Assembly: GCA_037965595.1 (NCBI GenBank)
Contig: CP150183.1
Location: 744,001-808,000 of the forward strand
Length of the DNA stretch: 64,000 bases
DNA from: Alkalihalobacillus sp. FSL W8-0930
GTDB taxonomy: Bacteria > Bacillota > Bacilli > Bacillales > Bacillaceae_D
Direction of reading: 5' to 3'
Each line of letters starts with the position of its first letter. Position 1 is the first letter of the stretch. Positions 27,538-36,185 of this stretch are shown here, piece by piece. The position numbers and the translations under genes were made by a program. A model generated the notes under the pieces. The model worked only from the letters and a program-made list of their open reading frames with translations. It made no database searches and was not told where the DNA came from.

Positions 27538-29811
27538 ATGCTTCGGAAATCGAAAAATAGATCCAAGCTACTTTATAAATATATCATCTCCTACCTTCTT
27601 ATTTTCCTAGTGCCATTTGTCGTGATGAGCGTTGTTATTTATATCAATGCTGTCTCGAGCTTACGAGAAGAAATAGAGAGCTCAAATATCTATAATTTAG
27701 AACAAGTGAGAAATTTAACGGATGACCGGTTGTCCGAACTTGAGACGATTACAACTCGTATTTCATTTGATCCGAGATTGACTCCTTATATGATGGATCA
27801 TGGATATTATGGTGGAGAAGCGATTAATGAATTAAAGAAGTACAAAGCAAACAGCGCGATTATTGAAGAATTATTTATTTATTTTTATAACGATGAAACG
27901 TTATATTCTACAAATGGTTTATATTCAATTGATGCATTAGTGCAGAATAGCAAACAATTGGAGAGGTTAGGTAAAGAAAATATACTTATGGATTTGAATA
28001 CAGACCTACCTCTAATTCGGACAATTGATGAACTGGAAATTAATTCAGAGACGCATGAGAATTTAATTGTGTATTATCTGCCCGTTAAATTGAATTCAGT
28101 TACTCCATATGGCACCGCTATGTACTTTATTGAAGAATCCACACTTATAAGCATGATTCAAAACATTCTTGGGGAAATGGAAGGCAATGTATATGTCTTC
28201 GATGAAGGGGGGCAAGTGATTGCTTCTACGATCCTTGATGATTCAATCAGTGCTTCGAATGTAATTTCTTTGTTAAACAATGCAAATGGGATCGACACGA
28301 TTGGGTTAAACGGTAAGGAGTATTCAACCGTTTCTGTTCAATCGGGTATGAGTGGCTGGACGTTTGTAACGGTTATGGATCCCAATCAATTATTTAGTAA
28401 GTTATCTAGTATGAAATACATTGTTGCGTTTTTTCTAGTCGGATTATTTATTGTTGGTTTGGTTTTAGCTGTGATCTTAGGGAAAAATCAATATAAGCCA
28501 ATTAGAGCTTTATCTGATATTGCAAAAAGAGGGGAAAATGCACCCTCCTCCACTGACGTAAATAACAATGAGAATGAATTAGAAACAATCGGAAGATCTT
28601 TTACAACATTATATGAACATCATGAACTATTAAATGAGACGGTTTTCTTACATCAACCTTTTGCGAAGGAGCAGTTTCTACTTAGATTACTAAGAGGATC
28701 CTTTAATCATCATAATGAATTGGCGGCAGTGATGGAATCGTTAGATATCTCCATTGATGAAGGACAACACTTTGTGGCTATATTACATTTTGAGGCAGGC
28801 TCGTTTTGCGAAGAAAGTATTGGTGAGAAAGATCACCTCATTAAAAAGCTTCAAGAGATCCACTTAGCTAACTCAAAAGTGTATGCAGTAGACCTCCTTT
28901 ACTCTGATTCCATTGCAATCTTAGTGAGTACTTCAGCCAGCACCATACCGGATATTCATTCTTTAATCGAACAACAAGTAACAATCATACAGACACTCGT
29001 AAAGCAAAATTTTGAAAAGCTCCCTACAATCTGTGTAGGGCAGTCCTATCGCTCGTTGGAAAAGGTAAATCGATCCTACATTGAAGCGCTTGCTACTGCT
29101 GAGTACAAATTTACGAAACCTCTTGGCAGTATTCTATTTTTTAAAGATATTGGAGAACAATCACATCCGCTTATTGGATATTTCAAAGAAGAGCAAATTA
29201 AATTCGTTCAGAGCTTAAAACAAGGCGATGTGGCGGTTGCCCATGAAATGCTGGGAGACATATTTAATGTTTTAGAACAAAAGAATCATTCAATACATGA
29301 AATCAAGTGCATTTGCTTCGATCTTGTTAATACTACCCTAAAAACAATCTCAGAAATTGGATGCCAAGATCAGTTCATTGATTTAAATCAACTCGTTGAA
29401 TTTCAATCAATAGAGGATCTTAAGAGCCAACTAATGAATATTGTTGAAATGATCTGTGAAGAAGTCGAACAAAAGAAGGATAGTCACAATTCCAAGCTTA
29501 GAGATGAGCTTCTTTTATTCATTAGAAAAAACTATACATCCTATGAGATCTCGTTAGAGTTTGTAGCCAATCACTTTTATCTATCTGTGTCTTACCTGAG
29601 CCGTTTTATTAAAGAACAAACGGGCGTTACTTTTACTCAATTCATACAAGATCTGAGAATTCAGCATGTGAAAAATCAGTTAACAAAAACAGATCAGCCA
29701 ATTAAAGAAATTGTGGATCAAGTTGGATACAAGGATGTAGCTAATTTCATCCGCAAATTTAAAAAAATTGAAGGAGTCACACCTGGTCAATATCGAAAAC
29801 TTCATAAATAA
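27538..29811 (+). CDS. Membrane-bound AraC-family regulator (YtdP/YesN-type)
   Basis: A protein of 757 residues. A transmembrane helix lies at about 13-33, then an extracytoplasmic sensor of about 260 residues (dCache-like size), and a second helix at about 290-315 (the segment FFLVGLFIVGLVLAVILG). A cytoplasmic linker region leads to two C-terminal helix-turn-helix units: LEFVANHFYLSVSYLSRFIK and IKEIVDQVGYKDVANFIRKF. This is the one-component membrane regulator class found beside LplABC-type transporters (YtdP in B. subtilis). It probably senses an extracellular glycan and activates the promoters at about 16850 and 29950. It sits between the two halves of the locus. Confidence 0.85.
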   Translation: MLRKSKNRSKLLYKYIISYLLIFLVPFVVMSVVIYINAVSSLREEIESSNIYNLEQVRNLTDDRLSELETITTRISFDPRLTPYMMDHGYYGGEAINELKKYKANSAIIEELFIYFYNDETLYSTNGLYSIDALVQNSKQLERLGKENILMDLNTDLPLIRTIDELEINSETHENLIVYYLPVKLNSVTPYGTAMYFIEESTLISMIQNILGEMEGNVYVFDEGGQVIASTILDDSISASNVISLLNNANGIDTIGLNGKEYSTVSVQSGMSGWTFVTVMDPNQLFSKLSSMKYIVAFFLVGLFIVGLVLAVILGKNQYKPIRALSDIAKRGENAPSSTDVNNNENELETIGRSFTTLYEHHELLNETVFLHQPFAKEQFLLRLLRGSFNHHNELAAVMESLDISIDEGQHFVAILHFEAGSFCEESIGEKDHLIKKLQEIHLANSKVYAVDLLYSDSIAILVSTSASTIPDIHSLIEQQVTIIQTLVKQNFEKLPTICVGQSYRSLEKVNRSYIEALATAEYKFTKPLGSILFFKDIGEQSHPLIGYFKEEQIKFVQSLKQGDVAVAHEMLGDIFNVLEQKNHSIHEIKCICFDLVNTTLKTISEIGCQDQFIDLNQLVEFQSIEDLKSQLMNIVEMICEEVEQKKDSHNSKLRDELLLFIRKNYTSYEISLEFVANHFYLSVSYLSRFIKEQTGVTFTQFIQDLRIQHVKNQLTKTDQPIKEIVDQVGYKDVANFIRKFKKIEGVTPGQYRKLHK

Positions 29812-29982
29812 GCTATTGTAAGATCAAAAAAGAATATGGAGATAAGAAACATATCGTTACTGATTTAACATATTTTCTGAGAGAACCGCACTGTAGAATA
29901 GGCTAAAGCAGAGTTTTAAACAATGAATGAGACAGAGAATATTCAAACCAACATATTGAAGAACCCCCTTCTCCAATTTAAA

Positions 29983-30000
29983 ATTGTAAGCAGTTACAAT
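29983..30000 (+). promoter_or_regulatory. Palindromic cre-like site upstream of the GH125 gene
   Basis: ATTGTAA-GCAG-TTACAAT is a perfect 7-bp dyad. The internal TTGTAAGCAGTTACA matches the cre consensus with one difference. It could be a CcpA site or the operator of another dimeric regulator. The 223-base region between the AraC-type gene and GH125 holds no gene and no clear terminator; a promoter for the second half of the locus is expected here. Confidence 0.5.
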
Positions 30001-30034
30001 ATTACTTTTTGCTAAAAGAGAGGCGGGTTTGACT

Positions 30035-31384
30035 ATGGAGAAACAAGTCCCTAAATCAATGACAAGCTACATCGAAGAAATGAAAAAGCACTTTACTTCA
30101 GATGAAAAAGCGCAAGAGCTATTTAGTCGCTGCTTTGTTAACACATATGATACAACCATCAGGAAACAAAAGGACGGGTCCACATTTGTTATTACAGGTG
30201 ATATTCCTGCTATGTGGTTAAGAGATTCAAGTGCTCAAGTTCGACCTTACCTTCTTTTAGCAGAACAAGATCCTGACATTGCCGATTTAATCGAAGGGTT
30301 AATCCTAAAGCAATGCATGTATATTAATCATGATCCTTATGCAAATGCGTTTAACGAAGATTACAATGGTAACCGGTATCATGAGGATCGTACAGAAATG
30401 ACCCCTTTAATATGGGAAAGAAAATATGAAGTTGATTCACTATGCTATCCCATTCAGTTAGCTTATTTATTTTGGAAATCAACTGGAAGAACGACGCATC
30501 TCAATAAAGAGTTCTTAGACGCTATTCAAAAGATCTTATCTGTATGGCAAACAGAACAACACCATCAAGAAAAATCCCCGTATTATTTTGAACGTGATAA
30601 CTGTCCTGCCCAAGACACACTGTCTCATCAAGGAAAAGGAACTCCGGTAGCTTACACAGGTATGACCTGGAGTGGGTTTCGACCAAGTGATGACGCGTGT
30701 ACATATGGCTATTTAATCCCTTCTAATATGTTTGCAGTTGTCGTTTTAAAACATTTGCATGAACTAGCAAAAGAGGTCTTAGAAGATGAACGGTTAGCGG
30801 CTGAGGCTATTGAACTAGCAAATGAAATGGATCAAGGAATTCAAACGCATGGGACAGTTCATCATCCTACGTACGGAACCATTTATGCATATGAAGTAGA
30901 TGGTCTTGGTCATGTAAACCTAATGGATGATGCCAATGTTCCAAGTTTACTGTCTATTCCTTACCTAGGTTATTGTGCGTTTGATGATCCCATTTATCTA
31001 AATACAAGAGCATTTATTTTAAGTAAGGAAAATCCTTATTACTTTGAAGGAACTGCTGCAAAAGGAATAGGGAGCCCGCATACCCCTGATCAATATATTT
31101 GGCACATTTCACTCGCTATTCAAGGTATGACTACGACTGATCAAAGGGAGAAAGACTACATTCTCTCGTTATTTAAAACAACGGATGCGAATGAAGGCTT
31201 AATGCACGAAGGTTTTGATGTGAATAACCCTGAAAGGTTTACCCGGCCTTGGTTTGCATGGGCAAACTCCATGTATAGTGAATTTCTAATGTCCTATTGT
31301 GGATATGCAGTAAAAGGAAGTCCGCTCAAGCGATCACTTAAATCAGAAATGAATGGGGGATCTTTAAATGAAAGCAGGAATTAG
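30035..31384 (+). CDS. Metal-independent alpha-mannosidase, GH125
   Basis: A protein of 449 residues. The signature PAMWLRDSSAQVRPYL at about 58-73 is diagnostic of GH125 (formerly DUF1237), exo-acting alpha-1,6-mannosidases that need no metal. The later GMTWSGFRPSDDACTYGYL and FEGTAAKGIGSPHTP blocks also fit. No signal peptide. ATG 30035 is preferred over TTG 30029 because AGGCGG at 30021-30026 gives usable spacing only to the ATG. It overlaps the next gene by 17 bases. It complements the GH38 enzyme on mannose-rich glycans. Confidence 0.9.
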   Translation: MEKQVPKSMTSYIEEMKKHFTSDEKAQELFSRCFVNTYDTTIRKQKDGSTFVITGDIPAMWLRDSSAQVRPYLLLAEQDPDIADLIEGLILKQCMYINHDPYANAFNEDYNGNRYHEDRTEMTPLIWERKYEVDSLCYPIQLAYLFWKSTGRTTHLNKEFLDAIQKILSVWQTEQHHQEKSPYYFERDNCPAQDTLSHQGKGTPVAYTGMTWSGFRPSDDACTYGYLIPSNMFAVVVLKHLHELAKEVLEDERLAAEAIELANEMDQGIQTHGTVHHPTYGTIYAYEVDGLGHVNLMDDANVPSLLSIPYLGYCAFDDPIYLNTRAFILSKENPYYFEGTAAKGIGSPHTPDQYIWHISLAIQGMTTTDQREKDYILSLFKTTDANEGLMHEGFDVNNPERFTRPWFAWANSMYSEFLMSYCGYAVKGSPLKRSLKSEMNGGSLNESRN

Positions 31385-32240
31385 CACGTACAGCTTATTA
31401 GAAGCAATTGAGTCTGGTGAGATGGATATACTTGATGTCTTGCAATGGACGGCTGATCACGGTGGCGAACACGTTGAAATCGTCCCGTACGGTTTTACAC
31501 TTGTAGATAACGAATCTCTTGCAGCTAAAGTACGGGAGAAAGCGGAAGAGTTAGGTCTTTTGCTATCAAGCTACTCAATGCCTGCTGATTTTGTTAAGGA
31601 TACAGAGGAAGAGTTTGAGCAAGAAATAGATCGAGTAAAAAAGCACGTTGATCTCTTGCACTCTATGAATATTAGGCATTTAAGACATGATGTCACAGCC
31701 TTTACGTTGCCACCTGAAAAAAGGACGATTGAGTATTTTGAGAGAAACCTTCCACGTATGGTAGAAGGAAGTCAGCGAATTGCAGATTATGCAGCAACAT
31801 TCTCTATTACAACAACAATCGAGAATCATGGGATGGCTGTTCAACATAGTGATAGAGTGCAGCGGGTCTTACAAGCAGTTAACAAACCAAACTTTAAAAC
31901 CACGCTCGACATTGGAAACTTTATGTGTGTCGATGAAGATCCTCTAGTTGGGGTGACTAAAAATCTACCATACGCTTCGCTTGTGCATGTGAAGGATTTT
32001 TATATACGACCTAGTTATGAGGACCCTGGTTCTGGAAAGTGGTTTAAGACGGCAAATGATAACAATCTAAGAGGAGCTATATTTGGTCAGGGGGACCTCC
32101 CTGTTAGAGAGCTGTTAAAACGAATTAAACAATCGGGTTATGACGGCTTTTTAACGTTAGAATTTGAAGGTATGGAAGAATGTCGACTAGGAACGCGCAT
32201 TGGTCTTGATAACTTAAAAAGATTATGGGAAGAGCTGTAA
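31368..32240 (+). CDS. TIM-barrel sugar isomerase/epimerase-like protein (first copy)
   Basis: A protein of 290 residues of the xylose-isomerase-like TIM barrel (AP endonuclease 2 superfamily). Presumed metal ligands stand at strand ends: Glu in TTIENHG, Asp in TLDIGNF, His in VHVKDFY and Glu in LTLEFEG. GGGGGA at 31355-31360 supports ATG 31368, which lies inside the GH125 gene. Family members epimerise or isomerise sugars, and some catalyse beta-elimination or hydration of 3-keto-glycosides. A paralogue lies at 34190; both keep the full metal set. The two differ enough to suggest separate steps. Confidence 0.8.
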   Translation: MKAGISTYSLLEAIESGEMDILDVLQWTADHGGEHVEIVPYGFTLVDNESLAAKVREKAEELGLLLSSYSMPADFVKDTEEEFEQEIDRVKKHVDLLHSMNIRHLRHDVTAFTLPPEKRTIEYFERNLPRMVEGSQRIADYAATFSITTTIENHGMAVQHSDRVQRVLQAVNKPNFKTTLDIGNFMCVDEDPLVGVTKNLPYASLVHVKDFYIRPSYEDPGSGKWFKTANDNNLRGAIFGQGDLPVRELLKRIKQSGYDGFLTLEFEGMEECRLGTRIGLDNLKRLWEEL

Positions 32241-32274
32241 CTCTACTATCACAGAAGAAGAGGTGAAGTGCCTA

Positions 32275-33174
32275 ATGCAAATCGCAATTATGACTGAAGC
32301 TAAGAACCTCGATTCTTTACGAGACTATTGGTCTCATTATAAAGAGATTCAAGTTGCTGAGACGTTCTCTTTTCAAGGGGAGGAGAGTAGTACTCAGGCT
32401 ATGCAGGAATTCATTTCAATTCTCCGTTCAAAACGTGTTCAATTTGTTGATCTCTGTATTTTAGATAAGGGAAAAGAAAAGGTGTTACATGCACTTATTG
32501 ATGAAGAAATCAGTGTGTTAACATGTTATCCAATTGCTGAAACAGAAGCAGCAACCAAATCCCTTCTAAAAAAAGCAACCAGGAATGGTGTGAAAGTGAT
32601 AAATCGTGATACTGTTCATTTTCTGCCTGAACGTATGCAAGCTCAAACAGAGGTGCAAAAAGGAGCTCTAGGAAACCCAGGTGTACAACGAATTTCAGTT
32701 CGCAAAAAATCGTCTAATGCCTTCGAGAGATTGGCAATTGGACAATTTGAATGGATTTCAGAAACATTTGGCGCTGTAAAACGAGTAATGGCTAAGCAAG
32801 TTCGGAAAGACCTTTCTGATAACGGATCGATTGAATACTATTCCATTTCGTTAAGGTTGGTAAATGATTCTTTTGTTCATTTAGATCTGTGCTTAATAGA
32901 TTCCGAAGAGATGCAATCATTTGAATTAACCGGAAACAAAGGCATGCTGAGTTTTCATAGTGAGAACGCCTCACCCATTAGAGTGTTCCATACGGGAGAA
33001 TTAAATGATTCTCGTGAAAATGTAAACCGTGAGCTATCATACCTTGCTTTAGCCATAAGTAAGGAACAAAACATGTCTTATCAGAGTGAATCCATATTGC
33101 ATGCGCTCAGGATTCTCGAGGCGACAAAAGAATCCGTACGGTTAAGTCAACCAATTGAAGTGAGGGGTGAATAA
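32275..33174 (+). CDS. Degenerate Gfo/Idh/MocA-like protein
   Basis: A protein of 299 residues that aligns by eye with Gfo/Idh/MocA dehydrogenases from the second half of the Rossmann domain on: LTCYPIAETEAATKSLLKKA stands where EKPxATTxxEA belongs, and KGALGNPGVQRISVR where GxiGxpxxvr belongs. The EKP lysine is replaced (Cys84-Tyr85-Pro86), and the N-terminus MQIAIMTEAKNL has no glycine-rich nucleotide motif. It is probably not an active dehydrogenase; it could be a partner or regulatory subunit of a neighbouring active member. ATG 32275 is chosen from GAGGTG at 32260-32265; GTG 32263 overlaps that site. It lies between an isomerase-like gene and a complete Gfo/Idh gene. Confidence 0.65.
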   Translation: MQIAIMTEAKNLDSLRDYWSHYKEIQVAETFSFQGEESSTQAMQEFISILRSKRVQFVDLCILDKGKEKVLHALIDEEISVLTCYPIAETEAATKSLLKKATRNGVKVINRDTVHFLPERMQAQTEVQKGALGNPGVQRISVRKKSSNAFERLAIGQFEWISETFGAVKRVMAKQVRKDLSDNGSIEYYSISLRLVNDSFVHLDLCLIDSEEMQSFELTGNKGMLSFHSENASPIRVFHTGELNDSRENVNRELSYLALAISKEQNMSYQSESILHALRILEATKESVRLSQPIEVRGE

Positions 33175-33175
33175 G

Positions 33176-34165
33176 TTGAAGGTCGGTATAATCAGCTTCG
33201 CACATATGCATGCAAATAGTTATGCAGCAGCTTTAAATAACCATAAAGAAGCAGAATTAGCTGGGATTTGGGATGCGAATAGTGAACGAGGCCAAGCGAA
33301 AGCGAATGAATTTCAATCCACATTCTACGCCTCTCTAGATGAATTGCTTTCATCAAATATTGATGCTGTTATTATCTGTTCGGAAAACGTAAATCACCGT
33401 GAACATGTGATCAAAGCAGCAGAGTACCGAAAGCATATTCTGTGTGAAAAGCCAATTGCAACGGAACTGTCTGATGCTATTGATATGATTCAAACGTGCG
33501 AACAGCATCAAGTAACTTTACAAGTTGCTTATCCAGTACGTTTCTCCGAGCCTATCCAAGAAATGAACGCGATGATAGGTAGCGGGGAAATTGGAGATGT
33601 TCTCGCAGTGAATGCGACCAACCATGGTCAAATGCCAGGTGGATGGTTTGTTGAAAAAGATCAATCGGGCGGAGGTGCAGCAACGGACCATATTGTTCAT
33701 TTAATGGATCTTCTTAGATGGACCCTGAAGGACGAGGTGGCCTCTGTATACGCTGAATTTGACCGTCGTTTTTATGAGATAGAGGTTGAAGATTGTGGTT
33801 TGGTACAGCTGGAGATGGAGTCGGGAGTTGTCGTTACCATAGACCCAAGCTGGTCAAGACCTAAGTCATTTCCAACATGGGGAGATGTTACGTTAGAAAT
33901 TATAGGAACAAAAGGGGTCCTCTCAGTTGATGCCTTAAAACAGCACTCTGTTTTATATAATGATGAAATCAATCGAATAGAGCGAAAGTCTTGGGCAGCT
34001 GATATGGATGAATTACTAGTGGATGATTTTATTGACTGTGTGAAAAATGATAGGGCTCCCTTTATCAGTGGGGAGGATGGGTTAAGAACGTTAGAGGTTG
34101 TGAAAGCAGCATATCAATCTGACCAAGAAAAACAATCAATAAAGCTAAATCGGATTACGTATTAA
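33176..34165 (+). CDS. Gfo/Idh/MocA-family oxidoreductase
   Basis: A protein of 329 residues. The N-terminal strand reads VGIISFAHMHANSYA, a known variant in which FAHMHA replaces the usual glycine-rich loop. ILCEKPIATE supplies the EKP motif (Lys92), and GGGAATDHIVHLMDLLRW carries the Asp/His pair of the active site. These enzymes use NAD(P) to oxidise or reduce sugar hydroxyls. TTG 33176 is chosen because GAGGGG lies 8 bases upstream; the GTG at 33167 overlaps that site. It starts one base after the stop of the degenerate homologue. Confidence 0.8.
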   Translation: MKVGIISFAHMHANSYAAALNNHKEAELAGIWDANSERGQAKANEFQSTFYASLDELLSSNIDAVIICSENVNHREHVIKAAEYRKHILCEKPIATELSDAIDMIQTCEQHQVTLQVAYPVRFSEPIQEMNAMIGSGEIGDVLAVNATNHGQMPGGWFVEKDQSGGGAATDHIVHLMDLLRWTLKDEVASVYAEFDRRFYEIEVEDCGLVQLEMESGVVVTIDPSWSRPKSFPTWGDVTLEIIGTKGVLSVDALKQHSVLYNDEINRIERKSWAADMDELLVDDFIDCVKNDRAPFISGEDGLRTLEVVKAAYQSDQEKQSIKLNRITY

Positions 34166-34189
34166 CTTAATATGATAGGAGGTTAAAAC

Positions 34190-35086
34190 ATGAAGCTAGG
34201 CATGAGTTCCTATAGTTTAGTAGGTGCTATCCAGTCTAATGAACTGTCAATTGTTGACGTAATCGATTGGACAGCTGAACAAGGGGGGGAGCATGTAGAA
34301 ATTGTTCCGATTGGTTTTAATCTAACGGAGTCTGAACATTTAATTGATGAGATCGTTGCGAAGGCAAAAGCATGCAAAATTGATCTTTCAAATTATGCGA
34401 TAGGAGCGGATTTCTTAAAAGAATCAAGGCATGCGTTTGAGGAAGAAATAAAAAGAGTGAAGGAACAGGTAGACATTGCTAATCGACTTGGTGTGAAGAA
34501 GATGAGGCATGACGTATCCTTTAAACCACCCGTACAGGCTACGATTGAGCAATTTGAAAAAGATTTGCCGACCTTAATTGAAGGCTGCCAGATTATTGCT
34601 GACTATGCCTCTGACTATGGAATAACAACAAGTATTGAAAATCATGGATTTTATATTCAATCAAGCGATCGGGTTAAACGATTCATTTCTGAAGTAAACC
34701 GAGAAAATTTCAAATTAACACTGGATACGGGGAACTTCCTTTGTGTTGATGAGAGTCCTTATGCAGCCGTATCAAATACCGTTCATTTGGCCTCGATGAT
34801 CCATGTAAAAGACTTTTATGTACGTAAGGCATCAGAGTTTAATCCGGGAGAAGGATGGTTCCAGACAACGAATCAAAACTACCTAAGAGGTGCGATTACA
34901 GGACACGGGGATATTTGCTTGAGAGATGTCTTAAACGTAATAAAGCGCTCAGGTTACGATGGTTTCATCTCAATAGAGTTTGAAGGACTAGAGGAATGTA
35001 AGAAGGCTGCGGCGATATCTCTTAATAACGTGAAGAATATGTGGTATGAGTTACCGAATGAAAAAGAAGGGGTGTACATAGGATGA
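34190..35086 (+). CDS. TIM-barrel sugar isomerase/epimerase-like protein (second copy)
   Basis: A protein of 298 residues and a clear paralogue of the 31368 product (GMSSYSLVGAIQSNE versus GISTYSLLEAIESGE at the start; GGEHVEIVP in both). All four presumed metal ligands are present: TSIENHG, TLDTGNF, IHVKDFY and SIEFEG. Strong AGGAGG ribosome site before ATG 34190. Its stop overlaps the start of the next Gfo/Idh gene (ATGA), so the two products are made together. Whether it is an epimerase, an isomerase, or a lyase/hydratase for keto-sugars cannot be read off. Confidence 0.8.
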   Translation: MKLGMSSYSLVGAIQSNELSIVDVIDWTAEQGGEHVEIVPIGFNLTESEHLIDEIVAKAKACKIDLSNYAIGADFLKESRHAFEEEIKRVKEQVDIANRLGVKKMRHDVSFKPPVQATIEQFEKDLPTLIEGCQIIADYASDYGITTSIENHGFYIQSSDRVKRFISEVNRENFKLTLDTGNFLCVDESPYAAVSNTVHLASMIHVKDFYVRKASEFNPGEGWFQTTNQNYLRGAITGHGDICLRDVLNVIKRSGYDGFISIEFEGLEECKKAAAISLNNVKNMWYELPNEKEGVYIG

Positions 35087-36144
35087 GTGTCATTAAGATT
35101 GGGATTATCGGAGCAGGCTCGATTTCTGATATGCACTTTGATTCATATGCCACAAATTCTCAAGTAGAAATTTATGCCGTATGTGACCTCAATCAGTTAA
35201 GAGCAGAGGAAAAGGCAATCAAATATGGGGCACAACATGTTATGACTGATTATCACGAGCTGTTAGCTTTAGATGAGCTGGATGCGGTCAGTATTTGTAC
35301 ATGGAACAACTCTCATGCAGAAATTGCTATTAGTGCATTAAAAGCCGATAAACATGTGTTGGTTGAAAAGCCATTATGCAAAACCGTAGAAGAAGCAGAA
35401 GCCATACAAAAAGCTGTGAATGAAAGTAATAGGAAGACACTTCAAGTTGGTTTTGTGCGACGTTTTGCATCAAATACTCAGGTATTAAAAACGTTTATTG
35501 ATGCTGGTGATTTAGGAGATATTTATTATGCAAAGGCTTCATGCTTACGAGTCTTAGGCAATCCTGGTGGTTGGTTTGCCGACCAGGAACGATCTGGAGG
35601 CGGTCCGTTAATTGATTTAGGTGTTCACGTCATTGACCTTTGTTGGTATTTAATGGGTAAACCAAAGGTTAAATCAGTGACTGGCAACACATACAACAAG
35701 TTGGGGAACAGGGCCAACATCCAAAACAAATCTTATTACAAAGCTGCAGACTTTGATTCGAATAAGAATGATGTAGAGGACTTAGCTAATACACTGATTC
35801 GATTTGAAAATGGAGCTTCGTTAATGGTTGACGTTAGTTTTACACTTCATGCTAAAGAAGAGAAGATGGAGATTCATTTATTTGGTGAGCGAGGCGGAGC
35901 TCAGATTGAGCCAGCTCTCGAAATTGCTACTGAGAAGCACAATACAATGTTAAATTTGGTTCCTCAAATGGATAGTCGGACATTTGATTTTGCAAAAGGC
36001 TTTCAAGATGAGATTAATCACTTTGTAGAGTGTGTACAAGGGAAGCAAGAAACAATTAGCCCCGTTGAGGATGGTGTTGAGATCATGAAGATTTTGACCG
36101 CTATCTATGACTCTAGTAAAACAGGTGCAGAGATTCAATTTTAA
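35083..36144 (+). CDS. Gfo/Idh/MocA-family oxidoreductase (canonical)
   Basis: A protein of 353 residues with a textbook nucleotide loop GIIGAGSIS (about 7-15), the EKP motif VLVEKPLCKT (Lys96), and the GGGPLIDLGVHVIDLCWYL active-site helix. An Asp at the end of the second strand (VCDLNQ) points to NAD(H). It is larger than the 33176 product and not a recent duplicate of it. Coupled by ATGA overlap to the second isomerase-like gene. Probably oxidises or reduces a sugar intermediate from the imported glycan. Confidence 0.85.
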   Translation: MSVIKIGIIGAGSISDMHFDSYATNSQVEIYAVCDLNQLRAEEKAIKYGAQHVMTDYHELLALDELDAVSICTWNNSHAEIAISALKADKHVLVEKPLCKTVEEAEAIQKAVNESNRKTLQVGFVRRFASNTQVLKTFIDAGDLGDIYYAKASCLRVLGNPGGWFADQERSGGGPLIDLGVHVIDLCWYLMGKPKVKSVTGNTYNKLGNRANIQNKSYYKAADFDSNKNDVEDLANTLIRFENGASLMVDVSFTLHAKEEKMEIHLFGERGGAQIEPALEIATEKHNTMLNLVPQMDSRTFDFAKGFQDEINHFVECVQGKQETISPVEDGVEIMKILTAIYDSSKTGAEIQF

Positions 36145-36185
36145 AGCATTTCTACAGACGTTTAATTGGATAAGGAGGCAGCCTG

